A stretch of 64,000 bases of DNA from Anaerolineales bacterium. GTDB lineage: Bacteria; Chloroflexota; Anaerolineae; Anaerolineales; Anaerolineaceae. Numbering within the stretch: the stretch's first letter is position 1; every line of letters begins with the position of its first letter. A program made the position numbers and the translations under genes. Below are positions 18,569 through 26,867 of this stretch, piece by piece. The notes beneath the pieces are model-generated. The model did no database searches and was not told where the DNA came from. It saw only the letters and a list, made by a program, of their open reading frames with translations. The DNA is taken from contig JAGVAB010000152.1 of NCBI GenBank assembly GCA_020060485.1, positions 1 to 64,000 on the forward strand, in the 5' to 3' direction.

Positions 18569-19705
18569 ATGTCTTCACGACTTACTGTGTCAGAACCCAA
18601 TGCAGGCCGCTGGCTGGGCCTGGTCGTCAATGCCTTGCAGCTTGATCTTTCAGTGCCTGTCACCTGGCTGGAGGCAGCGGCATGTAACGGCCAACATGTG
18701 CCGCCTTTTTCTACTGCCTTTCCGGCGGTGATCGTCAAACTGGACAGCAGCCAATTGGTACAGATGCAGGCTCTTCTGCAAGAGTTTTACCCCGCTGGCC
18801 ACTTGCTACGGCTGGTTATTGACCTTGATCAGAAGGGGCCATCTGTGCTTGAGTTGAAGCTGGCTGACCTGGGAAGCTGCCGGGCGGGAGAGACCAACGC
18901 CTTGTACGTGCCCGCCATCAGCGATGATGCTTCCTTCGACGCTTTTCAGGAAGTGATTGCCCATTTGCGCGCCCCGGATGGCTGCCCCTGGGATCGTAAA
19001 CAAACTCACCTTTCGCTGCGCAGCAGCCTGCTTTCCGAAGTGTATGAGGTTTTGGACGCGCTGGATTCCAATGATATTCCTGCCCTTCAGGAGGAACTGG
19101 GCGATTTGCTGTTGCAGATCGTGATGCATGCCCAGATCGCCCGCGAGGCGGGAATGTTCAGCATGGTGGATGTGCTGCAGGGCATCAGCCGCAAACTTGT
19201 CCACCGCCACCCGCATGTGTTTGGAGAAGTGAAGGTTGAAGGTGCAGAAAATGTGCTGGCGCTGTGGGAGGAGATCAAGGCCGGAGAGCGCAAGCAGAAT
19301 GGGCAGCAGGAAGAAAAGGGGATGCTGGACGGTGTTCCTGCGGCCTACCCGTCTCTGGCGCAGGCGCAGGAATATCAGGAGCGCGTGGCGCGGGTGGGTT
19401 TTGACTGGGATCAGATCGAGGCCGTCTGGGACAAGGTGTTTGAAGAACTGACAGAGCTGCAACAGGCGCAAGACCCGGCGGAGCGCAGCGCCGAGATGGG
19501 TGATATTTTGTTTGCGCTGGTCAACCTGGCACGCTGGCTGAAGATCGATGCAGAAAGTGTGTTGCGTCAGACCAACCAACGTTTCCGCCGCCGTTTCCGG
19601 CATGTGGAAAAGCGGGCATTGGAAGAAGGCCGCACATTGGCTGAGATGACCCTGGCAGAAATGGACGTGTTTTGGGATGAGGCCAAGCGGCTGGAAAAGG
19701 AATAG
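18569..19705 (+). CDS. mazG: MazG nucleoside triphosphate pyrophosphohydrolase with divergent N-terminal extension
   Basis: Hydrolyses NTPs to NMP and pyrophosphate, a housecleaning and stress function. With the ATG at 18569 it has 378 residues. The frame is open further upstream, but that would cross the terminator. From about residue 140 a complete tandem MazG is present (HLRAPDGCPWDRKQTHLSLR, EVYEVLDAL, EELGDLLLQIVMHAQIA, then the second domain with AEMGDILFALVNLARWL). The first ~135 residues resemble the end of the tetrapyrrole-methylase-like domain of YabN-type proteins (NALYVPAISDDASFDAF linker), but the methylase core is lacking. Confidence 0.88.
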   Translation: MSSRLTVSEPNAGRWLGLVVNALQLDLSVPVTWLEAAACNGQHVPPFSTAFPAVIVKLDSSQLVQMQALLQEFYPAGHLLRLVIDLDQKGPSVLELKLADLGSCRAGETNALYVPAISDDASFDAFQEVIAHLRAPDGCPWDRKQTHLSLRSSLLSEVYEVLDALDSNDIPALQEELGDLLLQIVMHAQIAREAGMFSMVDVLQGISRKLVHRHPHVFGEVKVEGAENVLALWEEIKAGERKQNGQQEEKGMLDGVPAAYPSLAQAQEYQERVARVGFDWDQIEAVWDKVFEELTELQQAQDPAERSAEMGDILFALVNLARWLKIDAESVLRQTNQRFRRRFRHVEKRALEEGRTLAEMTLAEMDVFWDEAKRLEKE

Positions 19706-19730
19706 ACGCAAGGGGAAATCATTCGAAAGC

Positions 19731-19767
19731 AAACCGCCCTGATGATCATGATCAGGGCGGTTTTTCT
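19731..19767. terminator. Bidirectional terminator between mazG and tryptophanase
   Basis: 13-bp perfect stem, arms 19731-19743 and 19751-19763, 7-base loop. A T-run follows on the plus strand for mazG. On the minus strand it is followed by TTTGCTTT, so it can also end the convergent tnaA transcript. Confidence 0.85.
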
Positions 19768-19814
19768 TATCAAAACGCAGATCGAGTTTTATCGAGGTGT
19801 CGGTTTGATTTTGG

Positions 19815-21197
19815 CTAATTAGCGAGCGGCTCAAAGCGGCAGGTGAAGTGGCGCATCAGCGGGGGGGCGTAAGTGATACGGTAACCGCTGATTTGTTGCC
19901 GTTTATCCAGCAGTCGAATAAGGGTTTCGGCCACATAATCGAGGTGACTCTGGGTGTAAACCCGGCGCGGCAGAGCCAGGCGGACCAGTTCCAGTTTGGG
20001 GTAAATCATCTCGCCGCTGTCGGGGTCGGGGAAGGCAAAAGCCACTGATCCAAGCTCCACACCGCGGATACCGCCTTCAAGATAGAGGGCAGCCGCCAGC
20101 GCCTGATCGGGGAAAAGCTCATGGGGGAGATGAGGCAGAAAGCGCCCGGCATCCACATAAACGGCATGCCCACCGGGCGGCAGGATGATGGGCACGCCAC
20201 CATCTTTCAATTTGTTTGCCAGATAGGCGGTTTGCTGCAAACGGTAGGCCAGGTAGGATTCTTCCAGGCCTTCTTTCAGGCCGGTGGCCATGGCGTCCAG
20301 ATCACGGCCGGCCAGTCCGCCATAGGTGACGAAGCCCTCACGCATGATCAATTCATTGCTGGCGGTCTGGAAGAGGTTGTCATCGTTCATGGCCAGAAAG
20401 CCGCCGATGTTGACCAGGGCGTCTTTTTTGGCGCTCATCCAGGCACCATCTGCCAGGCTGAACATTTCGCGGGCGATTTCCAAAGGGGATTTATTCGCAT
20501 AGCCGGGTTCGCGCAGTTTGATGAAATAGGCGTTTTCTGCATAGCGGCAGGCATCGATAAAAAAGGGGATGCCAAATTCCTTGTAGGTGGCGGCAACTTC
20601 GCGGATATTGCTCATCGAGACGGGCTGACCGCCGCCGGCGTTGTTGGTCACGGTGATCGCCCCGAAGGGGATGTTTTCCACACCCACTCGCTGGATGAGG
20701 CTGCGCAGCTTGGCAATGTCCATGTTGCCTTTGAAGGGATGTTCGTATTCGGGGTCGAGGCCTTCATCGATGACCAGATTGGTGGGGCGGCCGCCGCGGG
20801 CACGGATGTTGCCTTCGGTGGTGTCAAAGTGCATGTTGGAAGGGACGTACATGCCGGGCTTTATGAGGATGGAAGCCATGATGTTTTCGGCTGCGCGTCC
20901 CTGGTGAGTGGGGAGAAAATGCTTGAAGCCGAAGATTTCCTGCATGACAGCCGCAAGGCGGTGGTAGGAACGCGCCCCGGCATAGGATTCATCGCCTTCC
21001 ATAATGGCTGCCCATTGGTGCTGGCTCATGGAGCCAGTGCCGGAATCAGTCAGTAGATCGATAAAGACGTCTTCTGCCCGCAAAGCGAAGAGATTATATC
21101 CGGCCTGCTGCATGGCCTTCAGGCGTTCTTCGGCAGGGATAAGGCGGATTGGTTCAACCATTTTGATGCGGAAGGGTTCAACGGGGTGGTTAGGCAT
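19815..21197 (-). CDS. tnaA: Tryptophanase (PLP-dependent beta-eliminating lyase)
   Basis: Cleaves tryptophan to indole, pyruvate and ammonia. It has 460 residues from the ATG at 21197, which is preceded by GGAGGAACTC; a longer frame upstream is unlikely. The PLP lysine lies in [13 protein letters not shown] (residues 257-258). The related tyrosine phenol-lyases differ at two substrate-site positions. Here Asp125 (HFDTTEG) and His450 (RHFTCRF) match tryptophanase (E. coli Asp137 and His463) rather than the Thr and Phe of tyrosine phenol-lyase. No tnaC leader peptide or tnaB permease was seen next to it. Confidence 0.9.
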   Translation of the reverse strand: MPNHPVEPFRIKMVEPIRLIPAEERLKAMQQAGYNLFALRAEDVFIDLLTDSGTGSMSQHQWAAIMEGDESYAGARSYHRLAAVMQEIFGFKHFLPTHQGRAAENIMASILIKPGMYVPSNMHFDTTEGNIRARGGRPTNLVIDEGLDPEYEHPFKGNMDIAKLRSLIQRVGVENIPFGAITVTNNAGGGQPVSMSNIREVAATYKEFGIPFFIDACRYAENAYFIKLREPGYANKSPLEIAREMFSLADGAWMSAKKDALVNIGGFLAMNDDNLFQTASNELIMREGFVTYGGLAGRDLDAMATGLKEGLEESYLAYRLQQTAYLANKLKDGGVPIILPPGGHAVYVDAGRFLPHLPHELFPDQALAAALYLEGGIRGVELGSVAFAFPDPDSGEMIYPKLELVRLALPRRVYTQSHLDYVAETLIRLLDKRQQISGYRITYAPPLMRHFTCRFEPLAN

Positions 21198-21380
21198 GAG
21201 TTCCTCCGATTTGAAATTGGGCATAATGCCTGCGAGCAAATGCTTGGGTGATTATAACACCCTTGATTCGGAATGCAGCTTTAAAAATGAATGGGTCTCT
21301 GGAATTTGCCGGAAAAGAGGAGTTTGTGGGAATTTGTATTATGTTGGTATAATTCATCATAAAATATTTCCGGGAAGTGA
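21198..21380. promoter_or_regulatory. Divergent promoter region tnaA / pentapeptide operon
   Basis: On the plus strand TTGTGG (21324-21329), 18 bases, TATAAT (21348-21353) should drive the pentapeptide gene 28 bases downstream. On the minus strand a TATAAT (21256 to 21251) lies about 55 bases before the tnaA start, but its -35 is weak, which would fit a regulated promoter. Confidence 0.55.
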
Positions 21381-22172
21381 ATGATGAATAAGAACGAACT
21401 TAATGGCATATTATCGAAACATTTGATTTGGTTGAACAATAAAACGAAGGGGGAAGGACAGGCAATATTGGTTGGCGCTCACTTGCATCAGGCGTGCCTG
21501 CAAGGGGCTGCCTTGCGCAGGGCGGTACTGCGGCGGGCAGACCTGAGTGGTGCAAATCTGAAGGGCGCTGGCTTGAAACGAGCTGATCTTTCGGAAGCCA
21601 ATCTTAATGAGGTGGACTTGAGCCAGGCCGACTTGAGCCGGTCAGACCTGAGTGAAGCCTGGTTGGAAAATGCCCTTCTGGTGGGCGCAAATTTGCGCCG
21701 CTCCAATTTGAGCGAAGCCAATCTGGATGGCGCCAATGCCAGCCAGGCGAATTTTTACCATGCAGATTGCAGTGGGGCACGCTTTTCGCGTGCTGTACTG
21801 GCTGGTGCAGTGTTGAAGGAGGCCGATTTCAGTGAGTGTAATTTGCAGGAAGCAGATTTGACTGGTGCTGACCTGTACAATGTCAATCTCAATGAGTCAA
21901 ATCTGCAAAACGCCAGGTTGGATGCAGCGAATTTGATCAAGGCCAATATCAGCCATATCGATTTGACCGGGGCATCTTTGGAAGGGGCACATCTGAATGG
22001 CGCTGATGGCTATAAAGCCAGGCTGCATGGAGCCAATCTGCGCAACGCTGATTTGACCCGGGCCAATTTCCACAAGGCTGATCTATCGGAAGCCGATCTG
22101 ACCGGCGCGATCCTGGATGGCACCATCATGCCGGACGGATCGGTCCACCAAATTGCTGACCAGGCTGGATGA
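21381..22172 (+). CDS. Pentapeptide-repeat protein
   Basis: 263 residues, nearly all made of A(D/N)LxX-type pentapeptides from about residue 35 to 255, for example ADLSGANLKGAGLKRADLSE. Such proteins fold as a right-handed quadrilateral beta helix. Some, such as Qnr and MfpA, mimic DNA and bind gyrase, but most have no known role. No signal peptide is seen, so it is probably cytosolic. Two adjacent ATGs (21381 and 21384) are possible; the second is better spaced from GGGAAG. It overlaps the next gene by ATGA. Confidence 0.88.
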   Translation: MMNKNELNGILSKHLIWLNNKTKGEGQAILVGAHLHQACLQGAALRRAVLRRADLSGANLKGAGLKRADLSEANLNEVDLSQADLSRSDLSEAWLENALLVGANLRRSNLSEANLDGANASQANFYHADCSGARFSRAVLAGAVLKEADFSECNLQEADLTGADLYNVNLNESNLQNARLDAANLIKANISHIDLTGASLEGAHLNGADGYKARLHGANLRNADLTRANFHKADLSEADLTGAILDGTIMPDGSVHQIADQAG

Positions 22173-22762
22173 AGCGGATTCTTCGCTGGATTGTTCGAGG
22201 GGGGATTGCCATGGCATTTGGGTTGCTGCTGGCTGGTTTCTGGCCGCTGCAACTGAAGCAAGAGAACCTGGCCGTATTATTACCTTTGCCAGAGCCAATT
22301 CCAGCGGAATTTTCCTTTCAGCGGCCGAAAAATTTGCAGGTCAACCGGCTGTCACAAATTTCCATGTCGATTGATCTGGTTGACTCTGTCGGGTTGGGCG
22401 GAGAAACCAATGCAGTCCTGGTCTACCGGCTTGAGCTGGACGGAGCTCAGGTGTTTCCGAATGGCTCCGTGCAAATCCCTCTGGCGGCCAATCACCATCA
22501 GGAAGTGCTCTGGAATGTGAGCCTGCCGCGACCAGGCGAGTACAGCGGAACCTGGTGGGTGTATCTGGAGCAGGTGGCAAGAGAAGGCCATCAGGTTGAA
22601 CAACAGGCTTTGGTGGCGAAAAAATTCACAGTGGCCGGTTTTCGATTTTTGGGGATGTCCAACAAGCTGACGCGCTGGCTGGGGATTGTGGGACTTGTGG
22701 CCGGGCTGCTGGTGGAAACCGGAGTTGCCCTGATATCCAGGCGCAGCATTGAAATTCGCTGA
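22169..22762 (+). CDS. Membrane-anchored protein of unknown function
   Basis: I do not recognise a family. The 197 residues have a hydrophobic segment at about 12-32 and another at 167-189. Between them is an extracytoplasmic-looking beta-rich region of about 130 residues with WNVSLPRPGEYSGTWWVYLE. The ATG overlaps the stop of the pentapeptide gene, so the two are co-translated. It could be a partner that displays or senses something at the membrane, but that is only inference. Confidence 0.75.
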   Translation: MKRILRWIVRGGIAMAFGLLLAGFWPLQLKQENLAVLLPLPEPIPAEFSFQRPKNLQVNRLSQISMSIDLVDSVGLGGETNAVLVYRLELDGAQVFPNGSVQIPLAANHHQEVLWNVSLPRPGEYSGTWWVYLEQVAREGHQVEQQALVAKKFTVAGFRFLGMSNKLTRWLGIVGLVAGLLVETGVALISRRSIEIR

Positions 22763-22768
22763 CCCGGG

Positions 22769-22804
22769 TTCAGAAGGTTCTGGCTGTGATATAATCTCCA
22801 AACG
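22769..22804 (+). promoter_or_regulatory. Promoter of the ATP synthase Fo genes, nearly leaderless
   Basis: TATAAT at 22790-22795 is only nine bases ahead of the atpI ATG at 22805. The -35 is weak: TTCAGA at 22769-22774 with 15-base spacing, or GGTTCA with 17. Transcription would begin within a few bases of the start codon, so the first mRNA gene would be almost leaderless. No Shine-Dalgarno is seen. Confidence 0.5.
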
Positions 22805-23089
22805 ATGGAACAAAAACAATCGTCGCATACAGGAAAGAGAAAAACCCTGTTCAATGTTACAACGGCAGTTGTACTTGGACAGGTTGGTTTTTTGACGCTG
22901 TTGATCGTTCTGCTGGCAGTGGGTGCCGGCTTGTGGCTGGATGGTGTTCTTTCCACAAGGCCGTTGTTTACACTGATCCTGGTTTTGGCCAGCATTCCCC
23001 TTTCGCTGGTACTTACCGTAAAAACGGTGAAACGGGCGATCCAACGTGAAAAACAAAAATTGCCTGGAAAGGGTTTGAATGGTGAGTGA
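22805..23089 (+). CDS. atpI: AtpI/AtpZ-like ATP synthase assembly protein
   Basis: 94 residues with two membrane helices (about 22-45 and 53-73) separated by a short loop, and charged ends, the layout of AtpI/AtpZ proteins that help assemble the c-ring or carry Mg/Ca. The GAGLWLDGVLSTRPLFTLI segment fits that family. It overlaps atpB by 11 bases. The location directly before subunits a and c supports the call. Confidence 0.8.
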   Translation: MEQKQSSHTGKRKTLFNVTTAVVLGQVGFLTLLIVLLAVGAGLWLDGVLSTRPLFTLILVLASIPLSLVLTVKTVKRAIQREKQKLPGKGLNGE

Positions 23090-24104
23090 AGTTTTACCGG
23101 TAAGCGGGCCCAAAGGCCGCAAGGGGCAATGGATACTGCTGGTTGGGGTGATTGCGGCAGGTTTCGTTCTGTCCATCCTCGTGCCACCGGTGCAGCCAGA
23201 GATCCGACTGGCTGCTGAGCGTCTCAGCCAGCAGCCGTTGTTTGGTGAAGTGTATCTCACCAATACCATGCTGGCGATGCTGGTAGTAGATGTGGTGGTG
23301 CTGGTGATTGGTCTGATGATCCGCCGCATGGCACTTAAAAATGATGGCCGGGTGCCGGGCGGATTTATGGGGGCAGTTGAGGCTGTGCTGGATATGTTTT
23401 ATGGCTTGACAGAGAAAGCTGCGGGCAAAAAATGGGCAAGAACCATCTTCCCATTTTTTGCCATTATTTTCCTGTATGTGTTGGTTGCCAACTGGATGGA
23501 GATGATCCCGGGTGTGGAAAGTGTGGGCTTTTTGGAGCCCCGCCCAGCAGGTGAGGGGTTTTTGGCCAGACCTTTGGGGTTTCTAAACCTTCATGTTCTT
23601 ATTGCAGAGACTCCGGCCGCAGGTGAACAGGGGTATGGTTTGACCCCGTGGCTACGCACTGTACCCACGGATATCAATTTCACCCTGGCTCTGGCGATTT
23701 TTTCCATTGTCATGGTGCAGGTGGTGGGTTTCAAATCTTTGGGTATCGGTTATTTTTCGAAATACTTTAACTTTCGGCAGCTCTTTAAGAAACCGCTCAC
23801 TGGTTTGATCGACCTGGCAGTTGGGATTCTGGAGTTAATCTCGGAATTTTCAAAAATGATCTCTTTCACCTTCCGGTTGTTCGGCAATGTCTTTGCCGGG
23901 ATGGTGATCATCATTGTGATTGGGACGCTGGTACCCATGCTGCCGGTGCAATCCATTTTTCTTGGTCTGGAATTGTTCACTGGCGCTATTCAGGCACTGG
24001 TGTTTGGCATGTTAACGATGGTCTTTATGTCCATGGCGTTGCGCGGGCATGGCGTCAAGGAACCGGAAGTCGAGAATGAAGCTGGTGATGAAGTCCCGGC
24101 ATGA
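23079..24104 (+). CDS. atpB: ATP synthase Fo subunit a
   Basis: Proton-channel half of the Fo motor in the membrane. The 341 residues have several hydrophobic helices, and the essential Arg is Arg266 in SFTFRLFGNVFAGM. VANWMEMIPGV is the conserved helix-2 motif. At 341 it is longer than the ~270 usual, because of an N-terminal extension and an extra loop around residues 145-190. It starts inside the end of atpI. Confidence 0.95.
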   Translation: MVSEVLPVSGPKGRKGQWILLVGVIAAGFVLSILVPPVQPEIRLAAERLSQQPLFGEVYLTNTMLAMLVVDVVVLVIGLMIRRMALKNDGRVPGGFMGAVEAVLDMFYGLTEKAAGKKWARTIFPFFAIIFLYVLVANWMEMIPGVESVGFLEPRPAGEGFLARPLGFLNLHVLIAETPAAGEQGYGLTPWLRTVPTDINFTLALAIFSIVMVQVVGFKSLGIGYFSKYFNFRQLFKKPLTGLIDLAVGILELISEFSKMISFTFRLFGNVFAGMVIIIVIGTLVPMLPVQSIFLGLELFTGAIQALVFGMLTMVFMSMALRGHGVKEPEVENEAGDEVPA

Positions 24105-24129
24105 GCTTGAAATTGGAGGCAGTAAAGCA

Positions 24130-24366
24130 ATGGAAATTGACTGGGTAATGGTGGCAAAAGTGGTTGCGGCGGCGTTTGTGATGGTACCGACCGCTGGTGC
24201 AGCTTTGGGGATCGGTTTAATGGGCTATGCTGCCGTTCAAGGCATTTCCCGAAACCCTGAGGCAAGCAGTGAAGTGCAGACAACCCTCATCCTGGCAGTG
24301 GCTTTTACTGAAGCTATTGCCATTTATGCGTTGGTGATCGCTTTACTGATCTTGTTTGTGGTTTAA
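24130..24366 (+). CDS. atpE: ATP synthase Fo subunit c
   Basis: Forms the rotating ring. With ATG 24130 after GGAGGCAG it has 78 residues in two helices, joined by the polar loop RNPEA (41-45). The ion-binding carboxylate is Glu61 in AFTEAIAIYALV. The residue after the Glu is Ala, not the Ser/Thr used for sodium coordination, so a proton-type ring is more likely. The frame is open upstream inside atpB, but that part is not subunit c. Confidence 0.95.
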   Translation: MEIDWVMVAKVVAAAFVMVPTAGAALGIGLMGYAAVQGISRNPEASSEVQTTLILAVAFTEAIAIYALVIALLILFVV

Positions 24367-24387
24367 TGACAGAAAAGGAAGTGCAGC

Positions 24388-25143
24388 TTGGAAAAACTTG
24401 GAATCAATCTGGGTTATGTTCTCGTTCAGATCGTTAATTTTTCAATCATATTTATCCTGATGCGCGCTTTTGCCATGCATCCCTTGATGGATATGCTGGA
24501 AAAACGCCGCAACAAGATTGAAAAGAGTCTTGCAGAGGCAGATCGAGCGATCGAAGAGGCAGAACAGGCTCGATTGGAGGCAGAGCGGGTGGTCACCGAA
24601 GCGCAGATCAAAGCGGCGAACATTCTGCGCGAGACGAGCGATCGGGCTGAAGCTGCCGGGCGGGAGATTATCGCCGCTGCAACAGCAGAATCCGTAAAAG
24701 ACCGCGATGCCGCCAGGTTGGAACTGGCCGTGGAACGGGATGAGATGCTGCATAAGGTTCGTACCAATGTATCTGAGTTGGCTATTGCTGCTGCCCGCAA
24801 GCTGATTGGCGATGCTCTGGTGCGGGACGAGGCTTATCAGCATTCCCTGTTGAAGGAATTCCTGACGGGTATCCGGGATGGTGAAGTGGTCATATTTGAT
24901 GCAGCTGAGCTGGAAAGAGTGATGGATGTGGAAGTGGCAGAAGTCATCAGCGCCCTGCCTCTGGAGCCGGAGGAGCAGGGCCTGGTGAAACAGAAACTTC
25001 TGGGCCAGCTCAAGCAATTACAGGATGTAAGTTTCCGGGTGGACCCGTCCATTTTGGGCGGGCTGATCGTGCGGGTTGGCGATCATATCCTTGACAGCTC
25101 AGTCAATAGCCAACTGCAGGCCTTGAGCCGTGGCATGAGCTGA
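24388..25143 (+). CDS. atpF: ATP synthase subunit b fused to the C-terminal part of delta
   Basis: Peripheral stalk. It starts at TTG 24388 after AAGGAAG. Of 251 residues, the first ~160 are a b subunit: one membrane helix at 8-28, then a long charged coiled coil. The end, with VSFRVDPSILGGLIVRVGDHI and LDSSVNSQLQALS, is the C-terminal signature of delta. Separate b and delta genes are the rule; b-delta fusions are known in some Actinobacteria. No atpA, atpG, atpD or atpC follows, which is unusual. Confidence 0.88.
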   Translation: MEKLGINLGYVLVQIVNFSIIFILMRAFAMHPLMDMLEKRRNKIEKSLAEADRAIEEAEQARLEAERVVTEAQIKAANILRETSDRAEAAGREIIAAATAESVKDRDAARLELAVERDEMLHKVRTNVSELAIAAARKLIGDALVRDEAYQHSLLKEFLTGIRDGEVVIFDAAELERVMDVEVAEVISALPLEPEEQGLVKQKLLGQLKQLQDVSFRVDPSILGGLIVRVGDHILDSSVNSQLQALSRGMS

Positions 25144-25173
25144 AACGACATCGTGCGGGCAGAAGGATGTGTT

Positions 25174-26739
25174 GTGACTGGTTATGTAAAAAAGACCCTG
25201 TTTGATCTATTTGCTGATATTCCGGTGGAGGTGCTTTCAACTTCCGCCAAAGAGGACGTGCTAGTCAATGGTATCACAGCTGATTCCCGAAAAGTGCGTC
25301 CCGGATATATCTTTATGGCGATGCGGGGAGAGAATCATGATGGGCATGAGTATATTGCCAAAGCGGAAACCCTGGGAGCTGCGGCGGTGGTGGGCACCAG
25401 GGATGATGTTGTTTGCAGAGCACCTTATATTCGTGTGGCTGACAGCCGGAATGCAATGGCGCATTTGGCTGCTGCTTTGTATGACTTTCCAGCCCGCCAT
25501 TTGACAGTCATTGGTATTACCGGTACAGATGGTAAAACCACCACGGCCAATCTTATTTACCACATCCTGCAGCATGCCGGCATTCGGGCTGGAATGATCT
25601 CGACGGTCAATGCAGTGATTGGTGATGAAGAGTTGGATACCGGGTTTCATGTCACCACGCCGGATGCTACCGATGTTCAAAGGTATTTGGCGCGCATGCT
25701 GGCGGCCGGCTTGACCCATGTGGTGCTGGAGACGACATCCCATGGCCTGGCCCAGCATCGGGTGGCTGCCTGTGAATTTGATCTGGCGGTGATTACCAAT
25801 ATTACCCATGAACACCTGGATTACCACGGCACCTGGGAGAATTATCGGGACGCCAAAGCGATCCTGTTCAAGGAATTGGCGCTCACCCGTCCAAAGCCGC
25901 AAGGCAATCCCCGCCTGGCCATCCTCAACCTGGATGACCGTTCCTTTGATTATTTGAAGATGATCGCCCCACGCTTTTTCTCTTATGGTTTGCAATCTGG
26001 AGCAGATGTACGGGCTGAGGAGATTACGTTTGACGCCAGCGGCCTTTCTTTCCACACGGTTGGGCCGGATTTCTCTTTCTCAGTGAAAAGCCATCTGACC
26101 GGTGTTTACAATGTTTTTAATTGCCTGGCTGCCATTGCGGCTACCGTGGCTGGTTTGGGCATCGACCCCGAAAAAGCTTGTCAGGGAATTGCGGCACTGC
26201 GCAGTGTGCCTGGCCGCATGGAGTGCATTAATTGGGGACAGGATTTCACCGCCATCGTTGATTTTGCCCACACGCCCAACGCTTTGCAGAATGCCCTGCA
26301 AGCGACACGTCAGATGACCAGCGGCAGGGTGATTGCCGTGTTTGGCTCAGCCGGGTTGCGCGACCGCGCCAAAAGGCGCTTGATGGCTGAGGTTTCTTTG
26401 CAGTTTGCGGACCTGACCATTTTGACAGCTGAAGACCCGCGTACTGAATCGCTGGATGATATTCTGGCTGAAATGGCAGAAGCTGCCAAACGGCAAGGCG
26501 GGGTGGAGGGTGTCAATTTCTGGCGTGTGCCAGACCGCGGAGCTGCCATTCTTATGGCATGCAAAATGGCAAGGCCTGAAGACCTGGTGATTGCCTGCGG
26601 CAAGGGCCATGAACAGTCAATGTGTTTTGAAACGACTGAATATGCCTGGGATGATCGCAAAGCAATGCGGTCGGCTCTGGCGGCGTTGCTGGGCAACACT
26701 GGACCGGCGATGCCCTATCTGCCCACACAGGATAAATAA
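25174..26739 (+). CDS. murE: UDP-N-acetylmuramoyl-peptide ligase MurE
   Basis: Adds the third amino acid to the peptidoglycan stem peptide using ATP. The GTG at 25174 with AGAAGGA seven bases before gives 521 residues; an earlier GTG at 25153 has no such site. Motifs: ITGTDGKTTT P-loop, ETTSHGLAQHR, NITHEHLDYHGTWENY, and EDPR in place of the DNPR tetrad that marks meso-diaminopimelate users. The added residue may therefore be another diamino acid such as ornithine or lysine, but the sequence alone does not settle it. No other mur genes are adjacent. Confidence 0.92.
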   Translation: MTGYVKKTLFDLFADIPVEVLSTSAKEDVLVNGITADSRKVRPGYIFMAMRGENHDGHEYIAKAETLGAAAVVGTRDDVVCRAPYIRVADSRNAMAHLAAALYDFPARHLTVIGITGTDGKTTTANLIYHILQHAGIRAGMISTVNAVIGDEELDTGFHVTTPDATDVQRYLARMLAAGLTHVVLETTSHGLAQHRVAACEFDLAVITNITHEHLDYHGTWENYRDAKAILFKELALTRPKPQGNPRLAILNLDDRSFDYLKMIAPRFFSYGLQSGADVRAEEITFDASGLSFHTVGPDFSFSVKSHLTGVYNVFNCLAAIAATVAGLGIDPEKACQGIAALRSVPGRMECINWGQDFTAIVDFAHTPNALQNALQATRQMTSGRVIAVFGSAGLRDRAKRRLMAEVSLQFADLTILTAEDPRTESLDDILAEMAEAAKRQGGVEGVNFWRVPDRGAAILMACKMARPEDLVIACGKGHEQSMCFETTEYAWDDRKAMRSALAALLGNTGPAMPYLPTQDK

Positions 26740-26821
26740 AAGGTTTTTAAAACAACTATCAAACTTCTTTTTCACGGCAATTCCCAGAGAGCCTAAACAA
26801 AGGCTTCATAAGGCAATGAAG

Positions 26822-26849
26822 AAACCTCCCCGGTTTTCCGGGGAGGTTT
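26822..26849. terminator. Terminator between convergent murE and pnp
   Basis: 12-bp perfect stem, arms 26822-26833 and 26838-26849, T4/A4 loop. On the minus strand a TTTCTTC tail follows, so it fits pnp best. It can also stop murE read-through. Confidence 0.8.
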
Positions 26850-26867
26850 GACATTCGAGAGTTGATC

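Noticed and set aside
20121..21056. 311-codon plus-strand frame opposite tryptophanase
   Set aside because: Gly/His-rich shadow with no start site; the minus-strand gene is a full-length enzyme.
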